A stretch of 64,000 nucleotides of DNA from Wenjunlia vitaminophila DSM 41686 (GTDB lineage Bacteria; Actinomycetota; Actinomycetes; Streptomycetales; Streptomycetaceae): positions 186,185-250,184 of the forward strand of contig NZ_KB904669.1 in NCBI RefSeq assembly GCF_000380165.1, given 5' to 3'. The notes below the pieces were generated by a model. That model did not search any database. It saw only the letters and a list, made by a program, of their open reading frames with translations, and was not told the DNA's origin. Each line of letters opens with the position of its first letter. Within the stretch, counting starts at the first letter, position 1. Position numbers and translations under genes: made by a program. This document shows positions 41,245 to 49,507 of this stretch, piece after piece.

Positions 41245-42317
41245 ACGACACCCCGTCGCTTCCCGAGCGCGACCTCCCGCCGGGCCGTCACCGACAGCTC
41301 AAGGAGCACCTGATGCGCGAGATACGACGCGACGACACCGCTGACAAGGCCCCGTCCCGGCCCCGGTGGCTGCGTCCGGCCGTCGCCGCACCCGCCGCCG
41401 CGGGCGTGCTGACCCTGGCGTTGGTCGCGGGCGTCACGGTGCTCGGCGGTTCGCACGGCGACGGCACGCCGACGGCGAAGGACCGCGGGAACGCCTCCCA
41501 GGTCACCCCGCACACCCCCGATGACCCGAGCGACCCCGTGCCGCTCCTCGACCGCATCGCCACGGTCGCGGCCGAGTCCACGGTGCCGGCGCACATCCGG
41601 GACGACCAGTTCGTCTACGTCCGCAGCATGGACACCTCCGTGGTCCAGACCCTGGACGTGGACAAGGACGGGAAGGCGAAGCCGACGAGGACGAAGGTCA
41701 TCCCCCTCCACAAACGGGAGGTGTGGCACTCGGTGGACGGCACCCGCGGGATCCTGATCCGCGACCGGGTGGCCCTCGGGCGCGACATCGACGTCACCGA
41801 GCCCGATCCGGCCCCCGGCGAGACCGGGTACGAGTACAGCAACAACTACCGTCACCTGGAGACCCTGCCCACCGACCCCGACGAGATGCTCCAGTGGCTG
41901 CTGTCGAACGGCGTCAAGGGAGAGGACCGCGACGCGAACCAGGAGGCGTTCAACCTCGTCCGGGACCTCATGGGCGAGGCACTGGTGCCGCCGGACGTCA
42001 GCGCGGCCATGTACCGGGCGGCGGGCAGGATTCCCGGAGTGATCGTCGTTCCCGACGTCAAGGACGCGGCGGGGCGTCCCGCCGTCGCCATCGCCCGGGT
42101 GGACTCGTACAACGGCGGCTGGTGCGACCAGGCCCTCTTCGACGAGAAGACCCTGGAGTTCCTGGGCAACCGCTCCGTCTGGATCAAGCCGGGCAAGGGG
42201 ACCGCCGGTAAGAAGATGACCACCCTGGAGCGGATCAGGGCAGGGAAGGTCACGAGCTCCAGCGCCGTGCTGGAGGTCACCGTCGTGGACAAGAAGGGCC
42301 AACTGCCCAAGGGCTGA
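41241..42317 (+). CDS. CU044_5270 family membrane-anchored protein
   Basis: The protein has 358 residues: a cytoplasmic N-terminus of about 50 residues (RDLPPGRHRQLKEHLMREIRRDD), one transmembrane helix (about 56-74), and an extracellular domain with IRDDQFVYVRSMDT, LHKREVWHSVDGTRG and VDSYNGGWCDQALF. CU044_5270 proteins are commonly encoded just after ECF-like sigma genes, as here (ATGA overlap), and probably act in signal transfer or as anti-sigma. The function is unproven. Confidence 0.85.
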   Translation: MNDTPSLPERDLPPGRHRQLKEHLMREIRRDDTADKAPSRPRWLRPAVAAPAAAGVLTLALVAGVTVLGGSHGDGTPTAKDRGNASQVTPHTPDDPSDPVPLLDRIATVAAESTVPAHIRDDQFVYVRSMDTSVVQTLDVDKDGKAKPTRTKVIPLHKREVWHSVDGTRGILIRDRVALGRDIDVTEPDPAPGETGYEYSNNYRHLETLPTDPDEMLQWLLSNGVKGEDRDANQEAFNLVRDLMGEALVPPDVSAAMYRAAGRIPGVIVVPDVKDAAGRPAVAIARVDSYNGGWCDQALFDEKTLEFLGNRSVWIKPGKGTAGKKMTTLERIRAGKVTSSSAVLEVTVVDKKGQLPKG

Positions 42318-42323
42318 CCCGAA

Positions 42324-42374
42324 CCCTGGGTCTCGGGTCCGGCGTGCGACGCGGACTCCAGCACGCCGGACCCG
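42324..42374. repeat. 51-bp hairpin repeat, copy 1
   Basis: This sequence recurs 1066 bases downstream (43390-43440) in the same orientation with a single difference (C at 42358, T at 43424). Each copy folds into a 14-bp stem, CGGGTCCGGCGTGC and its complement, around a 13-base loop (copy 1: 42334-42374). Copy 1 lies 7 bases after the CU044_5270 stop and can act as its terminator. Confidence 0.85.
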
Positions 42375-42488
42375 GGGGTTCTGCCACAGGAACGCCGCCG
42401 ACCGCCGTTGGGTGAGGGTGACCGCGACATGGGTTCGGGGGCGTCCACGACAACCGTTTGTCCGGACACTCTCCGACGCGGCCCCCGC

Positions 42489-42854
42489 TCACCGCGCCGG
42501 GGGGTCCGTGGCCCGCGGGTGGCCGGTCCCCGCGAAGGTGATCCAACACGTGGCGTTCGGGGTGTCCAGCAGGTACCAGATCCGGCCGCCCGAGGTCACC
42601 TCTATCTGCCACTGCTCGCAGGTCCGACCACGGTAAGTGCCGTGCGCGAGCTTGCCCTTCAGACGGTGGTGGCGCGAGGTCTCCGTCATCGGTGCCGGGT
42701 CGGTGCGCAGGGTGAGCCAGGCGCGGTAGGTGTTCTCCGCGGCCTGTTGGGAAAGGCACAACCAGCCCTTGGCGGAGGCCGCGTCGGCGAACCGCACCTC
42801 CCACTGCCCCTCCGGTGCGGGCGGTGCCGCCCGGTCCCCGCGCCCAGGGGTCAC
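42489..42854 (-). CDS. Small basic protein, probable RelE/ParE-like toxin
   Basis: The protein has 121 residues from a GTG that overlaps the upstream stop (GTGA). It contains WEVRFADAASAKGWLCL, a central LRTDPAPMTETSRHHRLKGKLAHGTYRG and EQWQIEVTSGGRIWYLLD. The strand-helix start and the later Leu-Lys-Gly-Lys, Gln-Trp and Arg-Ile-Trp-Tyr elements are in the order seen in RelE-type mRNA endonucleases (LKGKL..G..R..Y.I..GGRIWY). This is weak similarity judged by eye. Coupling to a Phd-like gene supports a toxin role. Confidence 0.6.
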   Translation of the reverse strand: MTPGRGDRAAPPAPEGQWEVRFADAASAKGWLCLSQQAAENTYRAWLTLRTDPAPMTETSRHHRLKGKLAHGTYRGRTCEQWQIEVTSGGRIWYLLDTPNATCWITFAGTGHPRATDPPAR

Positions 42855-43330
42855 GCGTCTTCCCTGGGGTCGGGAACGGGGCCGTGGTCGGTGTCGTGGC
42901 TCCTGGTCAGGGCGGCCAGTAGCTCGGGATCGGAGTGGATCTCGGCGGTGTGCTGCCAGGCGGTGAGCAACTGTGCCACGGACGCGCTGTTGGCGACGGA
43001 GTCCGCGGCGCGCATGGTGTCCACCAGTTCGACGGCGAACGTGTGGAGGTCCGGCTCCGGCAGGAAACGCACCCAGGGAAACGCGTCCGGCAGGATGTCG
43101 AGGAGCAGCTCCATGCTGCCGGGCTCCCGCCGGGCCATGGCGGAGAGCATGCGCGTGGCGGCGGAGACCACCGTCCGGTCCTGCTCGTCCCTGGCGGCCG
43201 TGGTGAGGACCAGGTCCTCCCCGTCCCGCCGGTGCAACACGAGCCGTGGCGACTCCTTGAGTCTGGCGAGCGTCTGCTTGTTTCGGTTCACCAGATCCGA
43301 GAAGTTCACCGCGGTGTTGTCGGAACCCAT
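42851..43330 (-). CDS. Phd/YefM-like antitoxin with C-terminal extension
   Basis: The protein has 159 residues from ATG (MGSDNTAVNFSDLVNRNKQTLARLKESPRLVLHRR). The N-terminal 60 residues have the Phd/YefM pattern (NFSDLV, LARLKESPRLVLHRRDGEDLVLTTAARD). The remaining 100 residues are acidic helices that may bind the toxin. A palindrome lies immediately upstream. A TTG at 43339 is an alternative start; TAGTTT 7 bases before the ATG could serve as -10 for a leaderless message. Confidence 0.65.
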   Translation of the reverse strand: MGSDNTAVNFSDLVNRNKQTLARLKESPRLVLHRRDGEDLVLTTAARDEQDRTVVSAATRMLSAMARREPGSMELLLDILPDAFPWVRFLPEPDLHTFAVELVDTMRAADSVANSASVAQLLTAWQHTAEIHSDPELLAALTRSHDTDHGPVPDPREDA

Positions 43331-43332
43331 GA

Positions 43333-43352
43333 GTTTCAAACTACTTCGAAAC
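43333..43352. promoter_or_regulatory. Imperfect 20-base palindrome upstream of the Phd-like gene
   Basis: GTTTCAAACTACTTCGAAAC is symmetric at 16 of 20 positions and sits 2 bases before the start codon. Its place suits autoregulation by the antitoxin. Confidence 0.55.
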
Positions 43353-43389
43353 CTGGGCGGGAGACTATCGCCCGGGAGGCTGAACCCCT

Positions 43390-43440
43390 CCCTGGGTCTC
43401 GGGTCCGGCGTGCGACGCGGACTTCAGCACGCCGGACCCG
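43390..43440. repeat. 51-bp hairpin repeat, copy 2
   Basis: This copy matches copy 1 (42324-42374) at 50 of 51 positions. It lies 17 bases beyond the end of paaN (minus) and can form the same 14-bp hairpin (43400-43440), so it may terminate paaN. Confidence 0.85.
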
Positions 43441-43457
43441 AGGGCTCTTCGGGGGGG

Positions 43458-45146
43458 TCAGCGGTGCCGCCGCACCTCCACCGTCCGGAAACGGTTGGCG
43501 ACGAACGCGCCGTCGCTCAGCGCGATGTTGGCCGCCGGGTTGCCGCCGGTGCCGTGGAAGTCGGAGAACGCAGCGGTCTGGTTGACGTACACCCCGCCGG
43601 TGAGGTTGAGCGACAGCGACGCGCAGGTGTCCAGGCACACCCGCTCCACGTCCGCCTCCACCTGCGGCGAGGTCGTGTAGGCGCCGACCGTCATGGCGCC
43701 CTTCTCCTTCACCGTCCGGCGGAGCAGCTCGAGCGCGTGGGCGGTGGAGTCCACGGCCACCGCGAACGCCACCGGTCCGAAGCACTCCGCCAGGAACGCG
43801 GCGTGGTCGTCGGGCTTGCCGGCGTCCAGCTTGACCAGGGCCGGGGTGCGGACGGTGGCGTCGGGGAACTCCGGGTGCGCCACGGTGCGCGACGCCAGGG
43901 CCACCTCGCCGAGCTCGTCCGCCCGCTCGAGCCGGGCCAGCACGTCGGGGTTGACGATGGCGCCGAGCAGGGCGTTGGCGCGGGCGTCGTCGCCGAGCAG
44001 CTTGCCCACGGCGGTGGTCAGGTCGGCCACCACCTCGTCGAAGGTGCGGTGCCCGGCGTCGGTGTCGATGCCGCCGCGGGGGACCAGCAGGTTCTGCGGG
44101 GTGGTGCACATCTGGCCGCTGTACAGGGACAGGGAGAACGCCAGGTTGTTCAGCATGCCGCGGTAGTCGTCGGTGGAGTCCACCACGACGGTGTTGACCC
44201 CGGACTTCTCCGTGTAGACCTGCGCCTGGCGGGCGTTGTCCTCGAGCCAGTCGCCGAACGCCGAGGAGCCGGTGTAGTCGATGATCCGGATCTCGGGCCG
44301 GGTGGCCAGGGACATGGCCAGGCCCTCGCCCGCGTCCTCGGCGGCGAGGCAGACCAGGTTGGGGTCGAGGCCGGCCTCGCCGAGCACCTCGCGGGCCACC
44401 GCCACGGTGAGCGCCAGCGGGAGCACCGCCCGGGGGTGCGGCTTGACCAGCACGGGGTTGCCGGTGGCGAGCGAGGCGAAGAGGCCCGGGAACCCGTTCC
44501 AGGTGGGGAACGTGTTGCAGCCGATGACCAGGGCGATGCCGCGCGGCACGGCGGTGAAGGTCTTGGTCATCGCCAGCGGGTCCCGCTTGCCCTGGGGCTT
44601 GGTCCAGTCGGCCTGGGCGGGGGTGCGGGTCTGCTCGGCGTAGGCGTAGGCCACGGCTTCGAGGCCGCGGTCCTGGGCGTGCGGGCCACCCGCCTGGAAC
44701 GCCATGGTGAACGCCTGGCCGGTGGTGTGCATCACCGCGTGCGCGAACTCCATCGACCTGGCGTTGATCCGGGCCAGGACCTCCAGGCACACCGCGGCGC
44801 GCGCCTCGGGCCCGGCGTCGCGCCATGCCGGCAGCGCCGCCTCCATGGCGGCCAGCAGGGCGTCCGGGTCCGGGCGCGGGTAGGTGATGCCCAGGTCGAT
44901 GCCGTACGGGGACACCTCTGCGCCCACCGGGCCGCCGTCGCCCGGCTGACCGAGCTCGAAGTGGCGGTTGAGCAACGCGTCGAACGCGGCCCTGCCGGCG
45001 GCGGGCGCCTGCTCGCCGTACGCCTTGGGGTGCTCCGGGTAGGGCGTCCAGTAGTCGCGGGTGCGGATCGCTTCCAGGGCCTTGCCGAGGGTCTCCCGGT
45101 GGCGTTCGATCAGCTCCGTGGTGACGTTGCCGGGTGCCATGAGCAT
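43458..45146 (-). CDS. paaN: PaaN, aldehyde dehydrogenase-family phenylacetic acid degradation protein
   Basis: The protein has 562 residues. It belongs to the long actinobacterial PaaN branch of aldehyde dehydrogenases: FTAVPRGIALVIGCNTFPTWNGFPG, the glycine strand IIDYTGSSAFGDWL and the catalytic Cys in YSGQMCTTPQN. It lacks the MaoC hydratase domain of E. coli PaaZ. It probably oxidises the ring-opened semialdehyde-CoA. Two ATGs fit (45146 and 45140); the second has better spacing from AAGGGAG. It is divergent from paaH across a putative PaaR operator. Confidence 0.92.
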   Translation of the reverse strand: MLMAPGNVTTELIERHRETLGKALEAIRTRDYWTPYPEHPKAYGEQAPAAGRAAFDALLNRHFELGQPGDGGPVGAEVSPYGIDLGITYPRPDPDALLAAMEAALPAWRDAGPEARAAVCLEVLARINARSMEFAHAVMHTTGQAFTMAFQAGGPHAQDRGLEAVAYAYAEQTRTPAQADWTKPQGKRDPLAMTKTFTAVPRGIALVIGCNTFPTWNGFPGLFASLATGNPVLVKPHPRAVLPLALTVAVAREVLGEAGLDPNLVCLAAEDAGEGLAMSLATRPEIRIIDYTGSSAFGDWLEDNARQAQVYTEKSGVNTVVVDSTDDYRGMLNNLAFSLSLYSGQMCTTPQNLLVPRGGIDTDAGHRTFDEVVADLTTAVGKLLGDDARANALLGAIVNPDVLARLERADELGEVALASRTVAHPEFPDATVRTPALVKLDAGKPDDHAAFLAECFGPVAFAVAVDSTAHALELLRRTVKEKGAMTVGAYTTSPQVEADVERVCLDTCASLSLNLTGGVYVNQTAAFSDFHGTGGNPAANIALSDGAFVANRFRTVEVRRHR

Positions 45147-45212
45147 GCTCTCCCTTGCCGGCCGGGGCCGGGGTCGTGGTCTGGGCAGAGACGAGCGGTG
45201 AGGGCTAGGTTA

Positions 45213-45226
45213 ACCGAATGGTCGGT
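45213..45226. promoter_or_regulatory. Putative PaaR operator between paaN and paaH
   Basis: ACCGAATGGTCGGT has the same ACCGA-N4-TCGGT arms as the paaA site, within the larger AACCGAATGGTCGGTCGGTT. It is centred 74 bases from the paaN start and about 57 bases from the paaH start, so one site could control both directions. Confidence 0.72.
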
Positions 45227-45276
45227 CGGTTCAAGGGCGCGGCCACTGATTCCGTACGTTCGAGGGAGCGCGAGCA

Positions 45277-46845
45277 ATGGACGGGCTTACTCCTGAGCAC
45301 CCCGTTGGTGTCGTCGGCACCGGGACCATGGGGCGCGGCATCGCCCAGGTCGCCCTGGTCGCGGGCCACCGGGTGCTCCTCCACGACGCCGAACCCGGCA
45401 GGGCGGCGGAGGCGGTCACCGCGATCGTCGAGCGGCTCGACCGCCAGGTGGCCAAGGGCCGGATGAGCGAGGCCCAGCGGGCCGGGGCCACCGCCCGGCT
45501 GGCGGTCGCCGACGACCTGTCCCACCTGGCCGACGCGGCCCTGGTGGTGGAGGCCGTGGTGGAGGACATCGCGGTCAAACGCCGGCTCTTCGCCGACCTC
45601 GAGGCGGTGGTCGGTGACGACTGCCTGCTGGCCACCAACACCTCCTCCCTCCCGGTCACCGCGGTGGGCGCCGCCCTGAAGCTCCCCGGTCGCCTGCTCG
45701 GCCTGCACTTCTTCAACCCGGCGCCGGTGCTGCCGCTGGTCGAGGTGGTCAGCGGGGCCGCCACCGACCCCGCGGTGGCCGAACGCGCCAGGGCCACGGT
45801 CCTGGCCTGGGGCAAGACCCCGGTGGCCTGCGCCGACACCCCGGGTTTCCTGGTCAACCGGCTGGCCCGCCCCTACTACGCCGAGGCGTTCGCGCTGTTC
45901 GAGGAGCGCGCCGCCGACCCGGCGACCATCGACGCGGTGCTCCGCGAGAGCGGCGGTTTCCGGATGGGCCCGTTCGAGCTCACCGACCTGATCGGTCACG
46001 ACGTGAACGAGGCGGTGACCCGTTCGGTGTGGACGGCGTTCCACCACGACCCCAGGTTCGTCCCCTCGCTGGCGCAGCGGCAGCTCGTCGAGGCGGGACG
46101 GCTGGGGCGCAAGAGCGGGCAGGGCTGGTACGGGTACCGGGACGGTGAGCCGCGCCCCGAGCCGCGCACCGCGCCACCCGCGGCGGCCCCGTCGGAGGTG
46201 GCGGCGTACGGCGACCTCGGCCCCGCCGGGGAACTGCTGGGGCTGGTCGAGGAGGCGGGGATCGAGGTTCGCCGGGAGTCCGTCGCGTCGGGGGTCCTCG
46301 ACCCCGGGGCCCTGGTCCTGCCGGACGGCACCGAGCTCGCCCTGGTCGGGACCAGGGAGCACGCCGGGTTCGAGCCGGTGATCCACTTCGACCTGGCGCT
46401 GGACTACCGTGCCGCCACCCGGATCGCGTTGGCCGCCTCCCCCACGGCGCGGCCGGAGGCCCTGGACGCCGCCGTGGGGCTGTTCCAGGCGCTGGGCAAG
46501 CAGGTCAGCGTCGTGGAGGAGGTCGCCGGACTGGTCGTCGCCCGGACCGTCGCCATGGTGGTGAACCTGGCGGTGGACGCCGTGGACCGGGGGGTTGCCA
46601 CCCCCGGGGACGTGGACACGGCCATGCGACTGGGGGTCAACTACCCGCTAGGTCCCCTGGAGTGGGCCGGGAAGCTGGGGTGGACCTGGGTGTCGCAGGT
46701 GTTGGCGTCGTTGCACACCACCTACCCCACCGGCCGCTACGCCCCGGCGCCGGGGCTGCGCCGCCGCTGGGTCGCCGAGCGGTACCAGGGCCCGGCCGCG
46801 GCCGGCTCCACGGGCCCGGGCACCGAGGGAGGGACGTCACGGTGA
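45277..46845 (+). CDS. paaH: 3-hydroxyacyl-CoA dehydrogenase PaaH
   Basis: The protein has 522 residues. The NAD-binding domain (GVVGTGTMGRGIAQVAL, TNTSSLPV) is followed by a 3HCDH domain (HFFNPAPVLPLVEVV, DTPGFLVNRL) and a second, degenerate half (about 380-500, GLVVARTVAMVVNLAVDAVDRGVATPGDVDTAMRLG). This tandem form oxidises 3-hydroxyadipyl-CoA in phenylacetate catabolism. GGAG lies 8 bases before the ATG. It is first in a plus-strand group with paaK and paaR. Confidence 0.94.
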   Translation: MDGLTPEHPVGVVGTGTMGRGIAQVALVAGHRVLLHDAEPGRAAEAVTAIVERLDRQVAKGRMSEAQRAGATARLAVADDLSHLADAALVVEAVVEDIAVKRRLFADLEAVVGDDCLLATNTSSLPVTAVGAALKLPGRLLGLHFFNPAPVLPLVEVVSGAATDPAVAERARATVLAWGKTPVACADTPGFLVNRLARPYYAEAFALFEERAADPATIDAVLRESGGFRMGPFELTDLIGHDVNEAVTRSVWTAFHHDPRFVPSLAQRQLVEAGRLGRKSGQGWYGYRDGEPRPEPRTAPPAAAPSEVAAYGDLGPAGELLGLVEEAGIEVRRESVASGVLDPGALVLPDGTELALVGTREHAGFEPVIHFDLALDYRAATRIALAASPTARPEALDAAVGLFQALGKQVSVVEEVAGLVVARTVAMVVNLAVDAVDRGVATPGDVDTAMRLGVNYPLGPLEWAGKLGWTWVSQVLASLHTTYPTGRYAPAPGLRRRWVAERYQGPAAAGSTGPGTEGGTSR

Positions 46846-46851
46846 CGGATG

Positions 46852-46865
46852 GTTTCACGCGAAAC
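46852..46865. promoter_or_regulatory. parS-like site (one mismatch)
   Basis: GTTTCACGCGAAAC matches the bacterial ParB-binding consensus GTTTCACGTGAAAC at 13 of 14 positions. It lies in the 61-base gap between paaH and paaK. Streptomyces chromosomes carry many parS sites around oriC, which fits the location inferred for this window. Confidence 0.6.
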
Positions 46866-46906
46866 ATACGCGGGGCGAGGACGCCGGCCCGTCGGGGAGG
46901 ACGGGC

Positions 46907-48295
46907 ATGACGCCCCGGGTGCCCCGGCCGGGTGGACCGGGCCCCGGCGAGGGCCGGGTGGGCCTGGACGCGGTGGAGACGGCGTCCCGGGACGAGCTCG
47001 GCGCCCTGCAACTGGAGCGGCTGCGGGCCACCCTACGGCGGGTCTACGACCGGGTCCCGCACTACCGGGCCGCGTTCGACGCCCACGGGGTGCACCCCGA
47101 CGACTGCCGGGACCTGGCGGACCTGGCCAGGTTCCCGTTCACCAGCAAGGACGACCTGCGCGGCAGGTACCCGTTCGGGATGTTCGCGGTGGACCGGGAA
47201 CAGGTGGTGCGGGTGCACGCCTCGTCCGGGACCACCGGCCAGCCCACCGTCGTCGGGTACACCGCGGGGGACGTGGACACCTGGGCCCACCTGGTCGCGA
47301 GGTCGCTGTACGCCTCCGGGGTGCGGCCCGGGATGATCGTCCACGTCGCGTACGGGTACGGCCTGTTCACCGGGGGACTCGGGGCGCACTACGGGGCGGA
47401 GCGGCTGGGCTGCACCGTCGTCCCGGTCTCCGGCGGGCAGACCGAGCGGCAGGTCAGGCTGATCCGGGACCTCCGCCCTGACGCGATCATGGTGACCCCG
47501 TCCTACCTGCTGGTCATCGCCGACGCCCTCCGGGCGGCCGGCACGGACCCGGCCGCGACCTCGCTGCGCTACGGGGTGCTCGGCGCGGAGCCGTGGACCG
47601 AGACCATGCGGGCCGAGATCGAGACCACGCTGGGCATCGACGCGGTGGACATCTACGGCCTGTCCGAGGTCCTGGGGCCCGGGGTGGCCAACGAGTGCGT
47701 GGAGACCAAGGACGGCCCCACCATCTGGGAGGACCACTTCTACCCGGAGGTGGTGGACCCGATCGACGGCACCCCGGTGCCCGACGGGGCGTTCGGCGAG
47801 CTGGTCCTCACCTCGTTGACCAGGCAGGCCATGCCCGTGGTGCGGTACCGCACCCGCGACCTGACCCGGCTGCTCCCCGGGACCGCGCGCACCATGCGCC
47901 GGATGGAGCGGGTCACCGGACGTGGTGACGACATGATGATCGTACGAGGGGTGAACGTCTTCCCCACCCAGATCGAGGAGCACGTCCTGCGCACCGCGGG
48001 TCTCGGGCCGCACTTCGAGTGCGTACTGACCCGACCGGGACGGCTCGACGAGCTCACCGTGCGGGCGGAACGCCGCGAGCCGGACCCGGCCGCGGGACCG
48101 GTGGACCCCGGCTCCGACACCGACGTCGCCCAGGAACTACGGCGCCGGATCAAGGAGGGGACGGGGGTGTCGGCCCAGGTGGAGGTGGTGTCCCCGGGCA
48201 CGTTGACCCGCTCGCTCGGCAAGGCCAAACGCATCGTCGATCTGCGTGTCCGCGCCCTGGACACGACATCGACCGAACGTCCGGCCGGGACATAA
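46907..48295 (+). CDS. paaK: Phenylacetate-CoA ligase PaaK
   Basis: The protein has 462 residues. Adenylate-forming motifs are clear: HASSGTTGQPTVVGYT (P-loop), GAEPWTETMR, DIYGLSEVLGPG, RYRTRDLTRLLPG and DDMMIVRGVNVFPTQIE; the catalytic Lys is in SLGKAKRIVDLR. It activates phenylacetate to phenylacetyl-CoA, the PaaABCE substrate. GGGAGG precedes the ATG at 46907. Confidence 0.95.
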   Translation: MTPRVPRPGGPGPGEGRVGLDAVETASRDELGALQLERLRATLRRVYDRVPHYRAAFDAHGVHPDDCRDLADLARFPFTSKDDLRGRYPFGMFAVDREQVVRVHASSGTTGQPTVVGYTAGDVDTWAHLVARSLYASGVRPGMIVHVAYGYGLFTGGLGAHYGAERLGCTVVPVSGGQTERQVRLIRDLRPDAIMVTPSYLLVIADALRAAGTDPAATSLRYGVLGAEPWTETMRAEIETTLGIDAVDIYGLSEVLGPGVANECVETKDGPTIWEDHFYPEVVDPIDGTPVPDGAFGELVLTSLTRQAMPVVRYRTRDLTRLLPGTARTMRRMERVTGRGDDMMIVRGVNVFPTQIEEHVLRTAGLGPHFECVLTRPGRLDELTVRAERREPDPAAGPVDPGSDTDVAQELRRRIKEGTGVSAQVEVVSPGTLTRSLGKAKRIVDLRVRALDTTSTERPAGT

Positions 48296-48302
48296 TCACG
48301 CC

Positions 48303-48920
48303 ATGGCACCCACCCCTGGCGTTCCCGGCACGTCGGCGCACCGGCGCGAGTCCTACACCACGGAGTCGTTGCTCGCCGTCGCCGTCGAGGTCTTCAACGA
48401 GCGCGGCTACGACGGTACCTCCATGGAGCACCTGTCCAAGGCGGCCGGCATCTCCAAGTCGTCCATCTACCACCACGTGCGCGGCAAGGAGGAACTGCTG
48501 GAACGCGCCGTGGGCCGGGCGTTGGACGGCCTGTTCGGCATCCTCGACGAGTCCGGTGCCCGCCACGGCCGCGCCCTGGCCAGGCTGGAGCACGTGGTGC
48601 GCCGCACGGTCGAGGTCCTGGTCGCCGAACTCCCCTACGTGACGCTGCTGCTGCGGGTGCGCGGCAACACCAGCACCGAACGCTGGGCGCTGGAGCGGCG
48701 CCGGGAGTTCGACCACCGGGTCGCCGAACTGCTGCGGGAGGCGGTGGCCGACGGCGACCTCCGCGCCGACGTGGACGTCCGCCTGGCCACCCGGCTCCTC
48801 TTCGGGATGGTCAACTCCATCGTCGAGTGGTACCGGCCCGCGGGCAGCGGCGCGGCCAGCGGCGACCAGATCGCGGACGCGGTGACCCGCCTGGCCTTCG
48901 CCGGCCTGCGGCGGCCCTGA
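48303..48920 (+). CDS. paaR: TetR-family regulator, probable PaaR
   Basis: The protein has 205 residues. Its helix-turn-helix (about 18-60) is VAVEVFNERGYDGTSMEHLSKAAGISKSSIYHHVRGKEELLERAV; the ligand domain is of the actinobacterial Paa type (TLLLRVRGNTSTERWALERRREFDHRV). PaaR repressors respond to phenylacetyl-CoA. There is no ribosome-binding site; CATAAT 6 bases before the ATG could be a -10, giving a leaderless mRNA. It lies 7 bases after the paaK stop. Confidence 0.85.
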   Translation: MAPTPGVPGTSAHRRESYTTESLLAVAVEVFNERGYDGTSMEHLSKAAGISKSSIYHHVRGKEELLERAVGRALDGLFGILDESGARHGRALARLEHVVRRTVEVLVAELPYVTLLLRVRGNTSTERWALERRREFDHRVAELLREAVADGDLRADVDVRLATRLLFGMVNSIVEWYRPAGSGAASGDQIADAVTRLAFAGLRRP

Positions 48921-48995
48921 GCGGCGGGCCCGAACCGACAGGGCCTGACCGGCGGGCCCGGCCGATGGTCACGAAGCCCTGGTGGTCGAGGCCCT

Positions 48996-49334
48996 CTACG
49001 ACGACCGCTGACCGGTCCGGGGCGGCCCGACCGTCGTCGGTGGGACCGGCCGCAGCCGCCGGACCCCGGGCGCGGGCCCCGGCGCCGCGACGAACGCACG
49101 GGTCACCTCGATGGTCCTGGAGACGCCGAGGACGTACGCGTTCCCGTCGTCGAACCCGAGCCACCTGCGCCCCGGGTACACCTCGCGCATGTCCCGCACC
49201 CGGTGCGGGATGCCCCCGACGGTGACCACGTCACCGACGCGCACCCCGGCGCCGGTCACGGTCAACTGCCTGATCACCACCTGCGGCCTGGCCCCCGCGG
49301 GACGCTGGACCCGTTGGCCCGGTACCCGCGTCAT
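48996..49334 (-). CDS. Small hypothetical protein, third gene of a coupled trio
   Basis: The protein has 112 residues. The middle (VVIRQLTVTGAGVRVGDVVTVGGIPHRVRDMREVYPGRRWLGFDDGNAYVLG) is a predicted beta-rich domain; both ends are Arg/Pro-rich. It is conserved, to my recollection, in streptomycetes next to XRE/DUF397 regulators. Its ATG overlaps the upstream stop (ATGA). Function unknown. Confidence 0.75.
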   Translation of the reverse strand: MTRVPGQRVQRPAGARPQVVIRQLTVTGAGVRVGDVVTVGGIPHRVRDMREVYPGRRWLGFDDGNAYVLGVSRTIEVTRAFVAAPGPAPGVRRLRPVPPTTVGPPRTGQRSS

Positions 49335-49507
49335 CGCGCCCCCCGTCCCAGGTGCCGGTGGATCTCCCGGAGCAGGGCGTCGGCCCGCTGCCGCAGTTCC
49401 TCCGTCGTCGGTTGTTCCTCGCGGTCACCGTCGCCGGGCTCTCCGCCCGGCGGCGGTGGCGACGGCGGTGACGGGGGTGACGGAGGCGTCGTCGGAACGG
49501 TGCTCAC
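49331..49507 (-). CDS. Small hypothetical protein, second gene of a coupled trio
   Basis: The protein has 58 residues (MSTVPTTPPSPPSPPSPPPPG...). A Pro/Ser-rich first half precedes a charged helix EELRQRADALLREIHRHLGRG. GGGAGG lies 7 bases before the GTG, and both ends overlap neighbours (GTGA with the upstream ORF, ATGA with the downstream gene). Function unknown. Confidence 0.7.
   Translation of the reverse strand: MSTVPTTPPSPPSPPSPPPPGGEPGDGDREEQPTTEELRQRADALLREIHRHLGRGAR

Noticed and set aside
42408-45296. Very long plus-strand frame antisense to the Phd-like gene and paaN
   Set aside because: It is a shadow: the minus strand has PaaN with catalytic motifs, while this frame is low-complexity Gly/Arg/Val sequence with no domain.
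48272-48285. PaaR operator in front of the paaR gene
   Set aside because: ACCGAACGTCCGGC has the left arm but not the right TCGGT arm, so it is too weak to list.
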